Assembly: GCF_002575655.3 (NCBI RefSeq)
Contig: NC_053040.3
Coordinates: forward strand, 354,025,267-354,089,266
Direction of reading: 5' to 3'
DNA from: Aegilops tauschii subsp. strangulata
Taxonomy: Eukaryota; Streptophyta; Magnoliopsida; Poales; Poaceae
DNA length: 64,000 nucleotides
Positions 1 through 8,488 of the stretch are shown one piece after another. Within the stretch, counting starts at the first letter, position 1. Each line of letters opens with the position of its first letter. A model generated the notes under the pieces. It made no database searches. It was not told the origin of the DNA and saw only the letters and a program-made list of their open reading frames with translations. The position numbers and the translations under genes were made by a program.

Positions 1-343
1 CCAGAACAGCAACACTTAGGAATCCTTCTCTTTGCATAGAGAAGAGGAAAACGGAGGATGCTCCAAGGGCAAAGGGAAAGGAGGTGCAGAGGAAGAAAAC
101 GTGTACGTGATGATTCCACCCGAACCTTTCCGACGCGGACCCCCTCTTAATAGTACGGCTTTCCTACGACTCAAATCCACCGAAAAGAAACGCAGAAAAA
201 CGCCGTCTTCAATAGTCTTCGAGGGGCACCAAACCGTCTTGTGCCTAGCGATGAAACGTCTGAGAAACTCAAGGCACACGATTAGTCCACAAAAGCATTG
301 TCATCAATCACCAAACCACTTTAGGGATAAATATGCCCTTACA
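1..343 (-). repeat. LTR fragment X (unassigned LTR retrotransposon)
   Basis: Read on the minus strand, a terminus begins at 343 with TGTAAGGGCATATTTATC and runs left off the window. The TG start and non-coding content suit an LTR that inserted in the E-type LTR at 344 onward. The other end is outside the window, so neither a paired LTR nor a target duplication can be tested. ORFs here are short and overlap on both strands, so I call no gene. Confidence 0.45.
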
Positions 344-794
344 CCGGGGGTCTTGTGGATTCCCTCGGCTGGGATCCCGCCGAGGGTCGCCGTCTTCTAG
401 TCCTCATCTGATCTCACATGTTTATGATCTTGACAAAGATCTGCATGCCACCACAGAGGTGCCTCCCGAGCCTTGGTTCCAACGTAGTAGTTGGCGGCAT
501 TTGGAACCCGTGGGCTCAAGGGTGGCCTGCTCTGTTGGCATCGAGCGAGTTGCCCGGCAAGGCTCTTGTCGGGGCCGCGGAGGCCGCCCCACCAAGGGCC
601 TCGCCGGGGGAGTCCACCTCGCCCTCTTGCTCTTTGGTGTTTCTGGTCTTGGTGTTGCCTTGTTTGTCTTGGGCTTCGGCTTCTCTCCGGCTTCCCTCCC
701 TTGCCCTGCTAGGTGTGGCTGTGGCGCGTGGCTCTGACTGCCCGTGCACAAGTAAAGGGGTCAAAAGGAGAGCCCCTACTTTTGTACACCGACA
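344..794 (-). repeat. E-type Gypsy LTR fragment, minus orientation
   Basis: Positions 735-794 are nearly the reverse complement of the start of the LTR at 6643. Both share TGTCGGTGTACAAAAG, then TACTTGTGCACGGGCAG and, further in, the GGCTCGGGAGGCACCTC and GCATGCAGATCTTTGT segments. Similarity fades near position 430. A 25-bp near-perfect palindrome centred on GGGATCCC lies at 362-386. The LTR start at 794 abuts an Athila gag fragment, so this copy inserted in that gag or was joined to it by rearrangement. Confidence 0.7.
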
Positions 795-1051
795 CATGAT
801 GATTCTAGTACCTTGCTTGATGATAATGTGCCACTAGGTGAATTTCTTGATGAACAAATTGCTAGAGTAAGATAGCATGATATTGTTGAAACTGATGAAG
901 AGCTTGAAACTGAAAATCTTGAAACACCTATTAGAACTAGCCCTCCTAGATATGTATTGCCAAAGGTACCGGAAGGTTATGTTATGGATGAGGAGATAAC
1001 TAGAGATATTCTTTCTTGTAAGGATAGAGATGATCTAGAAAAATTATTATG
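795..1051 (+). pseudogene. Athila-lineage gag fragment (orphan)
   Basis: Conceptual translation gives DDNVPLGEFLDEQ, then an in-frame stop, and from 957 PKVPEGYVMDEEITRDILS and DRDDLEKLL. The same order of blocks occurs in the gag of element B (residues about 73-145 of the ORF at 43315-45711), so this is the N-terminal part of a related gag. It is cut on the left by an E-type LTR and on the right, inside the coding frame, by the LTR of element F. It could be the lost 5' part of element D, which has the same orientation and begins at 8489, but the link is inference. Confidence 0.75.
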
Positions 1052-1568
1052 TGTTGAGGATATAGACCTTAGAGTCACCCGCCAGGAGGGCCGGGTTACT
1101 CATATGGTCATTGCCAGAAGCCCGGCGCTAAGCTTGAAGACGGTGGGCTAGAGATGGGCTTAAGACCTGGATACGGCTTAAGGCCCATAGTTGCGATCAT
1201 TATCATGGTAGAACTTGTAGTGTAAGGCAAGAATAGTTGAGAGTCCGAGCCGGACACTCTTATGAGCCAGCCAGGACTCTGAGAGCTGTTGGGCGTCAGT
1301 CTCCCTATATAAAGGGACGACCCGGCAGCGGTTTAGGGACAAGTAAGATCTCATCGAGAGCCAGGCATAGCAGTTTAGCTCCCTGGTCATCGAAACCCCA
1401 ATCAATACCACCTCAACTGGACGTAGGCTTTTACCTTCACCGTAAGGGGCCGAACCAGTATAAACCCTCGTGTTCCTTGTCCCGCTTAACCCCTTCAAGC
1501 TTCCTATCTGCGATGACTCCACGACTAAGTCCTAGCTCAAGGACATCTGCCGTGACAATTCCACGACA
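1052..1568 (+). repeat. 5' LTR of element F
   Basis: It starts TGTTGAGGATATAG and ends TTCCACGACA, 517 bp. A TATA box (CTATATAAA) lies at 1305-1313, with the usual PolII-LTR layout of a pyrimidine-rich leader after it. The whole LTR aligns in reverse with 19248-19768, which confirms both ends. Confidence 0.85.
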
Positions 1569-1570
1569 GT

Positions 1571-1588
1571 TGGCGCCCACCGTGGGGC
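1571..1588 (+). other. Primer binding site of element F
   Basis: TGGCGCCCACCGTGGGGC starts two bases after the LTR end. The same site occurs in the matching place in element G (24317-24334, minus). It would pair with the 3' end of a tRNA to start minus-strand DNA synthesis. The tRNA species was not determined. Confidence 0.8.
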
Positions 1589-1610
1589 CAGCGCACGGTG
1601 GTTTGAGTTC

Positions 1611-4600
1611 TTGAAGGGCAGCTTCGAAGGGCTCAAGGGATACGCTGTGGGCCGGATGACCAAGAGTCGTCGCGGCAAGCTCTACATCGACGATGCAAAC
1701 TGGGGCCCCGACGCCGGCTCAATTGAGTACGGGTACCGGGTCCCCTTCGGCGGAATTCATGTTTTCATTGGCAAGATTGGTGAGCCGGGCCCTGAGCCGG
1801 ATCTCTGCGCCGATCTCATCGAGACGGCTCAGCGTGCACGACCCGCCCGGGCCCGGCCTGCCTTAAGGCGTGCTTTTGTGGGGTGTATCCATGGAGGGCT
1901 CTCTGATCGATCTGGATCTGGTGATGAGACGGCCGCCGGCTCTGACAGCGAGTCGTCCACCGATGAGTCAAATTCGTTGTATCCACTTCAGGATGGCAGG
2001 CTCATGGGTTGTTCCGATGGTGACAGTATTCCGGACCCGTTTGAGCCACCAAGCCGGGTTGGAATCTTCATGGCCGGTGCGCAGCCTGTTCAGGACCCTG
2101 CTGCTGGAGCGGGAAACCGGTGCCTTCGCCGGCCCAGGTGCTAATGGATCTCACGGACAAGATGACAGCCCTGTTAACCGCCACGGTTGACCCGGCGGAT
2201 CAAGCTCAGCAAGATGCGGAGGTGGCACAGTTAAATTTGGATCTAGTGAAGGCTAAGGAGGATCTGGCAGCGGAAGGGATCAGGATGGCTGCGGAGAGGG
2301 CGGCTCTCGATGCCCAAACTCAGTTGATCCTGGCGCGGTCCTTCCGGCTCACGATGGATCAGAACGCGTCCAATGAGGTCATGAGAAGGAGGCATCAAAA
2401 GGCCCAATCTCGACTCCCTCCGGTTTACGATCCACGCAACCTCTTCAACACGCCAGGTGCAGGGTCTAGTAACCCGCCAGGGGTCATAGTGCCCGGGTCT
2501 GGGACCCCTATTCAGCCACAAGTGATGGGGCCTCCCCAGGTGCCCCCTGCCCCGCCTCAGTACGTGCCAATATACCCGGGTCATTATAATAACCCGCTGG
2601 AGAACATGGTCGCCGCGGCAGCACGGCTGGCGGCTCTCCCAGTTGACGGCGACTCTCCGACGGCTATTGAAACCCGCCGGGTCAGGGAACTCCTTCAGAC
2701 AGCACTGGCGCAGCAAGAGGCGTACTCCTACAGCCGGGACAGGATCCACTCGACCCCTCGTCCAGGCCGGAGCCCGAGTTACAGCAGGCACATGGTCTCA
2801 GCGACCGGCTCAAGTAACGTCCGACGCCATGACCCGCCCCCTGGCCATGGCCCAGTTCATAACGGAGCCTTTCACGTAGCAGACCAAGACAGAGCGCGGC
2901 AAGAGGCGGAGCAGGTGCCTCAGTTGACGGCTTACCAGACTCCCCCGGCTTCTCCGATGACTTCCGTCGACGTGGGTATCCCTACCAGGACTGGGGGTGT
3001 CCCTTGTTTAGTGCCAGCTATCCGCAATGAACGTCTACCCAAGGACTTGAAAGGCCCTAGGAAGGTGCCTAATTACACGGCAGACTTACAACCCGCAGCC
3101 TGGATCGAGAGTTATGAGATGGCTATGGAACTGCTGGAGGTTAGTGAAGCGGCCATGGCTAAGTACTTCACCATGATGTTAGATGGGACTGCCCGCACTT
3201 GGTTGAAAGGGCTACCACCGAATTCCATTGGGTCTTGGGCTGAGCTGAAGGCCCGGTTCATCCAAAACTTCAAGGATACCTGTAGGCAGTCTATGTCAAT
3301 TGTGGTTTTGACTAACTGCAAGCAGCAGGAGGGTGAGTCTACGACACATTGGGTTCGCCGGGTTAAGGAGATAATACATTCCTCGGATAAGATGGATGTC
3401 GGCTCTGCAGTCTTAATGTTGGAGCAGAATTGTCGTTTTGTGCCCCTGAAGATGAAACTCGGGCGGCTTAAGCGCGACTGCAATGATATGGGTACACTGA
3501 TGGCGGCTCTTGTCAAGTACGCCGATTCTGATGGTACCAAGGACCCCGCTTCAGATGATGAAAGGACAGGGAAGGGAAAGAAGAACGGCAATGGCAAGGG
3601 TCCTCAGCATAACCCGGGAAACCAAGGAGGAGGCAAGCGCAAGGCCGATGGCAGCCTAGAGTTTGTAGCCAACGCCAGCTCACAAGGTAATAACCAGCGA
3701 CGCAAGGGGAGGCCCCCTCCCCGAGGCGGCGGGTCAAGCCCGACGCTGGAGCAACTGTTGAATGAGCCTTGTCCAAGGCATGGCTCTAGAGAGAAGCCAC
3801 CAACTCATCTATGGAAGGATTGTGCAATCATGAAGGCCTTTAAGAATTACAATGGCCTGGGCGGCGGCTCAGGCGCCGGCGGCTTTCATGGCCCGGGCGG
3901 CGGCTCAAATTCTAACCCTCAGAACAGTCAAGGGGGCTTTAATCAGCAGTCTGGCCAGGGTCATCAACAGCAGCAAGGAGGTTATCAGACCAATCCAAAG
4001 CAGCTTAGCGGTGGACAGTATCATGTGTTTACCACCAGTCTGTGTAAGCGAGATCAGAAGCTTCCTAAGAGGGCTGTGAATGCTGTTGAGCCGGCGGTTC
4101 CACGCTACTTACGGTGGTCTGAGCAGCCTATAGTGTGGAGTAGGGAAGATCACCCTTCCCGGGTGGATAATCCGGGTCACTTGGCCCTGGTGGTGGCTCC
4201 TCAGGTGGGAGGATATAAGTTCACTAAGGTACTCATGGATGGAGGCAGCAGCATCAACATCCTCTATTATGAGACATTTCGTCGTATGGGGTTGACTGAT
4301 AAGAATCTCAGCCAATCAAACACTATTTTCCATGGTGTGGTACCTGGTAAGTCGGCTTACCCAGTCGGCAAGATCGAGTTGGAAGTGGCCTTTGGAGATG
4401 AGAACAACTACAGGGTGGAAAAATTGACCTTTGAGGTGGTCAAGATAAGAAGTCCGTACCATGCCATATTTGGGCGGCCGGCTTACGCTAAGTTCATGGC
4501 ACGGCCGTGTTACGTATATTTACAGCTCAAGATGCCGGGTCATAATGGGACCATTACGGTTCACGGCAGCTGGAAGGTGGCCTTGGAATGTGAGGAAGGC

Positions 4601-4782
4601 GATGCAGCTTATGCAGAATCTGTTTGTGCAACAGAGGAGTTGAAGTTTTACAAAGACAACGTTGACCCAACAGATATGACCTCTCTGAAAAAGCCGACTA
4701 CGGAGCATGAGCCGGCAATGAAATTTAAGTCGGCTGATGAGACTAAACTTGTTGATTTCGTTCCAGGAGATTCATCTCAGCA
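1611..4782 (+). pseudogene. gag: gag-protease of Tat element F, frameshifted and 3'-truncated
   Basis: The polyprotein packages and matures the retroelement particle. An N-terminal frame runs from 1611 to about 2110 and ends in MAGAQPVQD. A shift of frame near 2110-2130 then leads into a long open frame that stays open well past 4700. The second frame shows an N-terminal helical stretch, a retrotransposon gag core (AAWIESYEMAMELL, then TARTWLKGLPPNSIGSWAEL, about residues 325-480), a Gly/Gln/Asn-rich linker, a zinc-knuckle-like CPRHG with HLWKDC, and an aspartic-protease-like LMDGGSSINILYYETFRRMG (about residues 705-725). The open frame continues to 5311, but from about 4783 it is only the opposite strand of the antisense gene of E. 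Length and order match the broken gag-protease of G. Confidence 0.8.
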
Positions 4783-4792
4783 CGGACTGCTC

Positions 4793-6259
4793 CTAGACCT
4801 GTTGCCGTTGTGCGGTCCTGCCGGGCCGGACCGGCTCACCAGAGCTAGCCCGCCGCAGGACACCTCTATTCTCCGTGGCCAGAGGGTCGTCAACCTTGGC
4901 CTCCCCTTCGGCCGACTCCTCGACCACGTCTTCAATGAGGGGGGCCCTGGCGCTGGCGCCGTTGGCCTCCCCGGCAGACTCCGCCCATTGGGCGAGCTCC
5001 GTCTCCTCCGCGGCCGTGTCGGCCTCGTCCTCCACGGCGCTGACGCTGCCGGCCTCCCGGGCAAGCGCCGCCTCAGCCGCCCTGATAGCAATGTAGTCCA
5101 GCTCCTCCTTGGTGGTGTCGCTGATGAGCAGCGGCTCGTCACGGACATAGTTCTCCGACAGGTTGTAGAAAAACTCCTGCACCTTCTCTGCTGGCGGCTC
5201 GCCCCAGGCCGGCTCGAGGTCGTGCGCGTTGAAGTCCGGCATCATGGCGATGATAGCGGACTGGCGAGAGTTGTTGCTCAGCGGGACCACTCCCGCCGGC
5301 AACCCAAATAGAGGCCCCTTGACGGCCCTGCAGGTCTTCACGGCCTTGCCGGTCCTCTCAGCTCTACCGTCGCCGTCCACATTGAGCTGAAAGAGCCTCT
5401 GGAAGAAATGGGCGTGCCCCATCACCGTGAAGTTCTGCTTCAGGCCAGGGCTAAGCCTCATGATGTCGGACGCGTTCCTGAAGTCCCAGGCCGGCCTCCC
5501 CTTATTGTGCAGCTGGGCAATTCGGCGACGAATGAAATCGGCCCCAATCCTCTCAAGGGTGAGCCCGGCCATGGTGAGGCGATGGATCCTGGTGGTGGCG
5601 ACCGTGAGCTTCTTGTCATTGACGTCAAGGTCGCTCCAATCCTTGCGACGGACCGGCGGACTACGGCGAACCCGGCAGAACTCCTGCGGATCCTCCTTGA
5701 TCCAGCACCATCGGCCCCGCCACTCATCCCATCTCTCCTTCTGGGCGCCCTCCGGGTACGTGCCCTTCTCCCGGGTCCTCAGTATCCAGGTGATGCACCC
5801 AGAAATGGCGTCCCCTGGCTGGATGCGAGGATAGAAGTAGCGGCGAAAGAGCGTCGTGATGGGGAGCACTCCGGCAAAGCCCTCGCAGAGATGGGCGAAG
5901 AAGGCCATGCATGCCATGGCATTCGGCGTAAAGTCGAGGAGGTGAAAGTCGTAGGTGTGCATGATGTCATTGAAGAAATCAGAGAAAGGGGGGCAGAGCC
6001 CGCAAGAGAAGTAATCCACGAAGAAGGGGTACCGATTTGGGCCGGCCTTGGCAAAACTGGCAGGGACGATGCGCGTGGCGGGGTGCCCCGTCGTCTCCCT
6101 CCCCCACAGGGGCTTGAAGTAGTCCCTGAGATGGACCGCATCGACCGTCGAGGGGAAGTAGGTGTGCTGCGTCCACAGTGCCGCCAACTCGCTCTTTGGC
6201 GCCTCCTTCTCCCCGACATCCTTGGCCGCCCCCTTGCCTTTGCCTGTCTTGGGCGCCAT
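4793..6259 (-). CDS. Intact antisense ORF of Tat element (Transposase_28-type protein)
   Basis: This 488-residue open frame has no stop or shift. I chose the start MAPKTGKGKG at 6259; the frame stays open 21 codons further upstream, but those codons are hydrophobic leader-like and lie nearer the TATA box. The N-terminus is Lys-rich. Residues 90-96 are PPFSDFF and 137-143 are LFRRYFY; the antisense gene of element G has PPGSKFF and LFREYFY at exactly the same 47-residue spacing. The C-terminal third is acidic (E/D/A-rich, about residues 395-470). I believe this is the family Pfam calls putative gypsy-type transposon (PF04195), of unknown biochemical role; the assignment is from memory. It lies opposite to the retroelement's sense strand, just before the 3' LTR. 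An intact frame amid decayed neighbours is unusual. Confidence 0.75.
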   Translation of the reverse strand: MAPKTGKGKGAAKDVGEKEAPKSELAALWTQHTYFPSTVDAVHLRDYFKPLWGRETTGHPATRIVPASFAKAGPNRYPFFVDYFSCGLCPPFSDFFNDIMHTYDFHLLDFTPNAMACMAFFAHLCEGFAGVLPITTLFRRYFYPRIQPGDAISGCITWILRTREKGTYPEGAQKERWDEWRGRWCWIKEDPQEFCRVRRSPPVRRKDWSDLDVNDKKLTVATTRIHRLTMAGLTLERIGADFIRRRIAQLHNKGRPAWDFRNASDIMRLSPGLKQNFTVMGHAHFFQRLFQLNVDGDGRAERTGKAVKTCRAVKGPLFGLPAGVVPLSNNSRQSAIIAMMPDFNAHDLEPAWGEPPAEKVQEFFYNLSENYVRDEPLLISDTTKEELDYIAIRAAEAALAREAGSVSAVEDEADTAAEETELAQWAESAGEANGASARAPLIEDVVEESAEGEAKVDDPLATENRGVLRRASSGEPVRPGRTAQRQQV

Positions 6260-6404
6260 TGCGACTGAGAGGGGATGGAGGATTAAGGGCAATAAGGGCG
6301 TGGCGGCGGCGAGCAAAGGCAAGAGCTTGAAGAAGGAGAAGGGAGCGACAGTTCCGAGATTGGAGAAGGCACAGGGGGTAAATGAGCAGCGCGCCTATGC
6401 GTTT

Positions 6405-6420
6405 TCCTCTTTTTATGGGG
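6405..6420 (-). promoter_or_regulatory. Candidate TATA box for the antisense ORF of E
   Basis: On the minus strand CCCCATAAAAAGAGG lies about 150 bases before the ATG at 6259. The position suits a core promoter with a leader of roughly 120 bases. A TATA-like string alone is weak evidence, but element G also has a TATA box before its antisense gene. Confidence 0.45.
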
Positions 6421-6625
6421 AAGGCGTGAGCCGCCTCTTTACCATTTACCACGATGTGACGCAGGCCTCCAGCAACCGCCCCACGCACGACCCCCACGTC
6501 ACGCATTCAACGCGGGGCATGGGGGAGCGCAACTCGCGTGGGAAGTTATTGTGGTAAAACTCAGACCCGCGTGCCCGCGCACCGTTTTGGGCCTAGCCCA
6601 ACAACGCGTCGTGCTTATGTGTGGC

Positions 6626-6642
6626 CCAGGCCCGGGGGCTCC
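6626..6642 (+). other. Polypurine tract of element E
   Basis: The stretch CCCAGGCCCGGGGGCTCC ends directly at the TG of the LTR at 6643. G-rich tracts of this type prime plus-strand DNA in Gypsy elements. It marks 6643 as the start of a 3' LTR and so ties the antisense ORF and the LTR to one element. Confidence 0.6.
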
Positions 6643-7774
6643 TGTCGGTGTACAAAAGTAGGGGCCCTTCTTTGTACCCCTCTACTTGTGCACGGGCAGT
6701 TAGAGCCGCACCTACGGCCACACTAAGCGGGGCAGAAGAGGAAGCAAAGTCACAAGACTACCAGAGCCGTGCTCAAGACCAAAAGCATGAAGAGCAGAGG
6801 GGCGAGGTGAAACTCCCCCGGCAAGGCCCTTGCCAGGGCAGCCTTCACGGCCCCGACAAGAGCCTTGCCGGGGCAACTTGCCCAACACCAACGGGGCCGC
6901 CACCCTTGAGTCTAAGAGTTCCCGCGCCATCAACCACACTGGAACCAAGGCTCGGGAGGCACCTCCATGGTGGCATGCAGATCTTTGTGAAGACAAAGGG
7001 CCTGCAAGGCCTAGATAGGAACCAGAAAACAAGACAACAGCAAGGCCCCTTGCCGAGGATGCCCACGAGGCCCCAGCAAGGCTCCTGCCGAAGATACCCA
7101 CGAGGCCCCGGCAAGACTCTTGCCGAGGGCGCCCGCAAGACCGCGGCAAGGCCTTGCCGCCCCGTCGCCGCCCCAGCTCAGCGGCCGACACACAAACTAA
7201 GCAGGTACCCACGTGGCGGTACATGGCTCCTAAGCCAACTAGTCAAGAACCTATGTGGTGGCATGCAGATCTTCGTGAAGACCCTGCCACCACACCAGCT
7301 CAGCAGCCTGCCAGCCTACATGGTGCTGCATGCCTTGTTGGCCTGGACGCGTGTCGGAGCAAGGCGAAGCGGCAATGGACGGGACGGGCTTCGTTGCCAT
7401 CCCCGATAAAGAGAGAGGACACCTAAGTAGCACATTTAATGCATTTTGTCCTGTGATGTCAGAGGTAAACTCGACTACTGTACAACTTTCCACCTCCTGT
7501 GTGCCCTTGTGGCAGCCCCTATGACTATGAAAGGAGGCCCGCGGCATACTGAGAGAGGATTCGGACTTTTTGGACCTGGCACGCCTTGTAGCTAGTCCAA
7601 GAACACCAGATAAACACAAGCCAGCAGGAGTAGGGTATTACGCATCACTTGCGGCCCGAACCTGGATAAACTTCCCGTGTTGATCTCTTAAACCCGCTCT
7701 TTCCACAGCCCCGTGCCCCAGCAACCGTAGTAGGGATTCCCTGTGATCCCATAGGTGTCGTTTCCACCGATACA
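6643..7774 (+). repeat. 3' LTR of element E
   Basis: It starts TGTCGGTGTACAAAAG and ends near 7774 in CCACCGATACA, about 1.13 kb. It is GC-rich, with repeated GGCAAGGC/GCCTTGCC-type short motifs. The segment GAGTAGGGTATTAC followed by GCCCGAACC is a 3' LTR signature seen also in the LTRs at 52224 and 55976. The bases after 7774 (CATAC) do not match those before 6643 (GCTCC), as expected for one LTR of a broken element. Confidence 0.75.
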
Positions 7775-8488
7775 CATACATATGGCCGAGATGACACTGA
7801 ATCAAATATGAGCTGTGCACACACTGAATTGAATTTCAGTCAACCAAATAGCGCTGATTTCAGTCAAAAGGCTAATCTAGACAAGACAAACAAAGGCTGA
7901 ATTGGATGGGAGGTTGCTGGCCACCAGTACAAGCCCATGCATAGGAGCCCTAAGCCCCAATTGCCGGCGCACTCGATGGGAAGCTCGTTGGGCGCCGACA
8001 CAAGACTGGAGAAACCTGGCAGCAAAGACCGCGTCGATGTGGAGCACGTCCGCACGGTGCACGAGGCCGCACAGCTATGCGTACTACAGATCGACGTCGC
8101 CGCTCGCTGCCATCCAGCGCGGCCATCTCGCGGTGCACGAGGCCGCATAGGAGTTGTGTGTACATATCTGGTACAGATCTACGGCGCCGCTCGCCGCCGT
8201 CCGCAGCCGCTCACCTCCATCCGTCATCGTCGCCTCAATCCAGCGCCGCCCGTTGTTGTCGTGTCGAGAGAGGAAAAGGGGTAGAGTTGCAGGAGTGCGA
8301 GGAGAACGACCGGTTCCATGTGGTCTGCTCGATTTGGAGGAACGAGCGCATTCCACATCTGAGAGGTATATTCGGTCCGTGGGAACTAGTCGGTTCTCAT
8401 TCCATCTATGTACCAAACGCTAGAACGGGGTCTAGGAACGGGTCCGACCCGTGACATTCTGGTTGATGACTCCAACCATACACACCCT
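7775..8488. other. Unclassified 0.7 kb block, possible PIF/Harbinger-like end
   Basis: No convincing ORF or LTR is seen. The right edge reads, on the minus strand, GGGTGTGTATGGTTGG next to TAA, which resembles Tourist/Harbinger-type ends that duplicate TTA. No matching inverted end is found on the left, so the element would be left-truncated. A direct duplication occurs inside: CGGTGCACGAGGCCGCA at 8055 and again at 8131, each followed by a related CAGATC and GCCGCTCGC segment. Confidence 0.35.

Larger units (their letters stand above)
1052..4782 (+). mobile_element. Tat-lineage Gypsy element F, 5' half
   Basis: The block has a 5' LTR, a primer site two bases after it, then gag and protease, all on the plus strand. 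Reverse transcriptase, integrase and the matching 3' LTR are absent. Homology to element G stops at about 4782, just after the protease, where sequence from another Tat element (E) begins. The five bases before the LTR are TTATG, with no partner found. The solo LTR H inside G (19248-19768) belongs to the same LTR family. Confidence 0.8.
4783..7774 (+). mobile_element. Tat-lineage Gypsy element E, 3' half
   Basis: This block has an antisense ORF, a purine-rich tract and a 3' LTR. That is the layout seen at the 3' end of element G and known for Tat-lineage Gypsy elements. The 5' LTR, gag and pol are not in the window in this orientation. The left edge is a direct junction with element F at about 4783, so the two halves form a chimera made by recombination or deletion. 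Confidence 0.7.

Noticed and set aside
4783..5311. C-terminal extension of the long gag-protease frame of F
   Set aside because: The frame only stays open by chance on the strand opposite to the intact antisense ORF. Homology to G stops at 4782.
5408..6268. 286-codon plus-strand ORF
   Set aside because: It is the mirror of the antisense ORF at 4793-6259, GC-rich and without motifs.
6621..7409. 262-codon ORF in LTR E
   Set aside because: It is low-complexity and lies wholly in an LTR, with equal ORFs on the other strand.
344..7774. The E-type LTRs at 344-794 and 6643-7774 as the two LTRs of one element
   Set aside because: They are in opposite orientation; LTRs of one element must be direct repeats.
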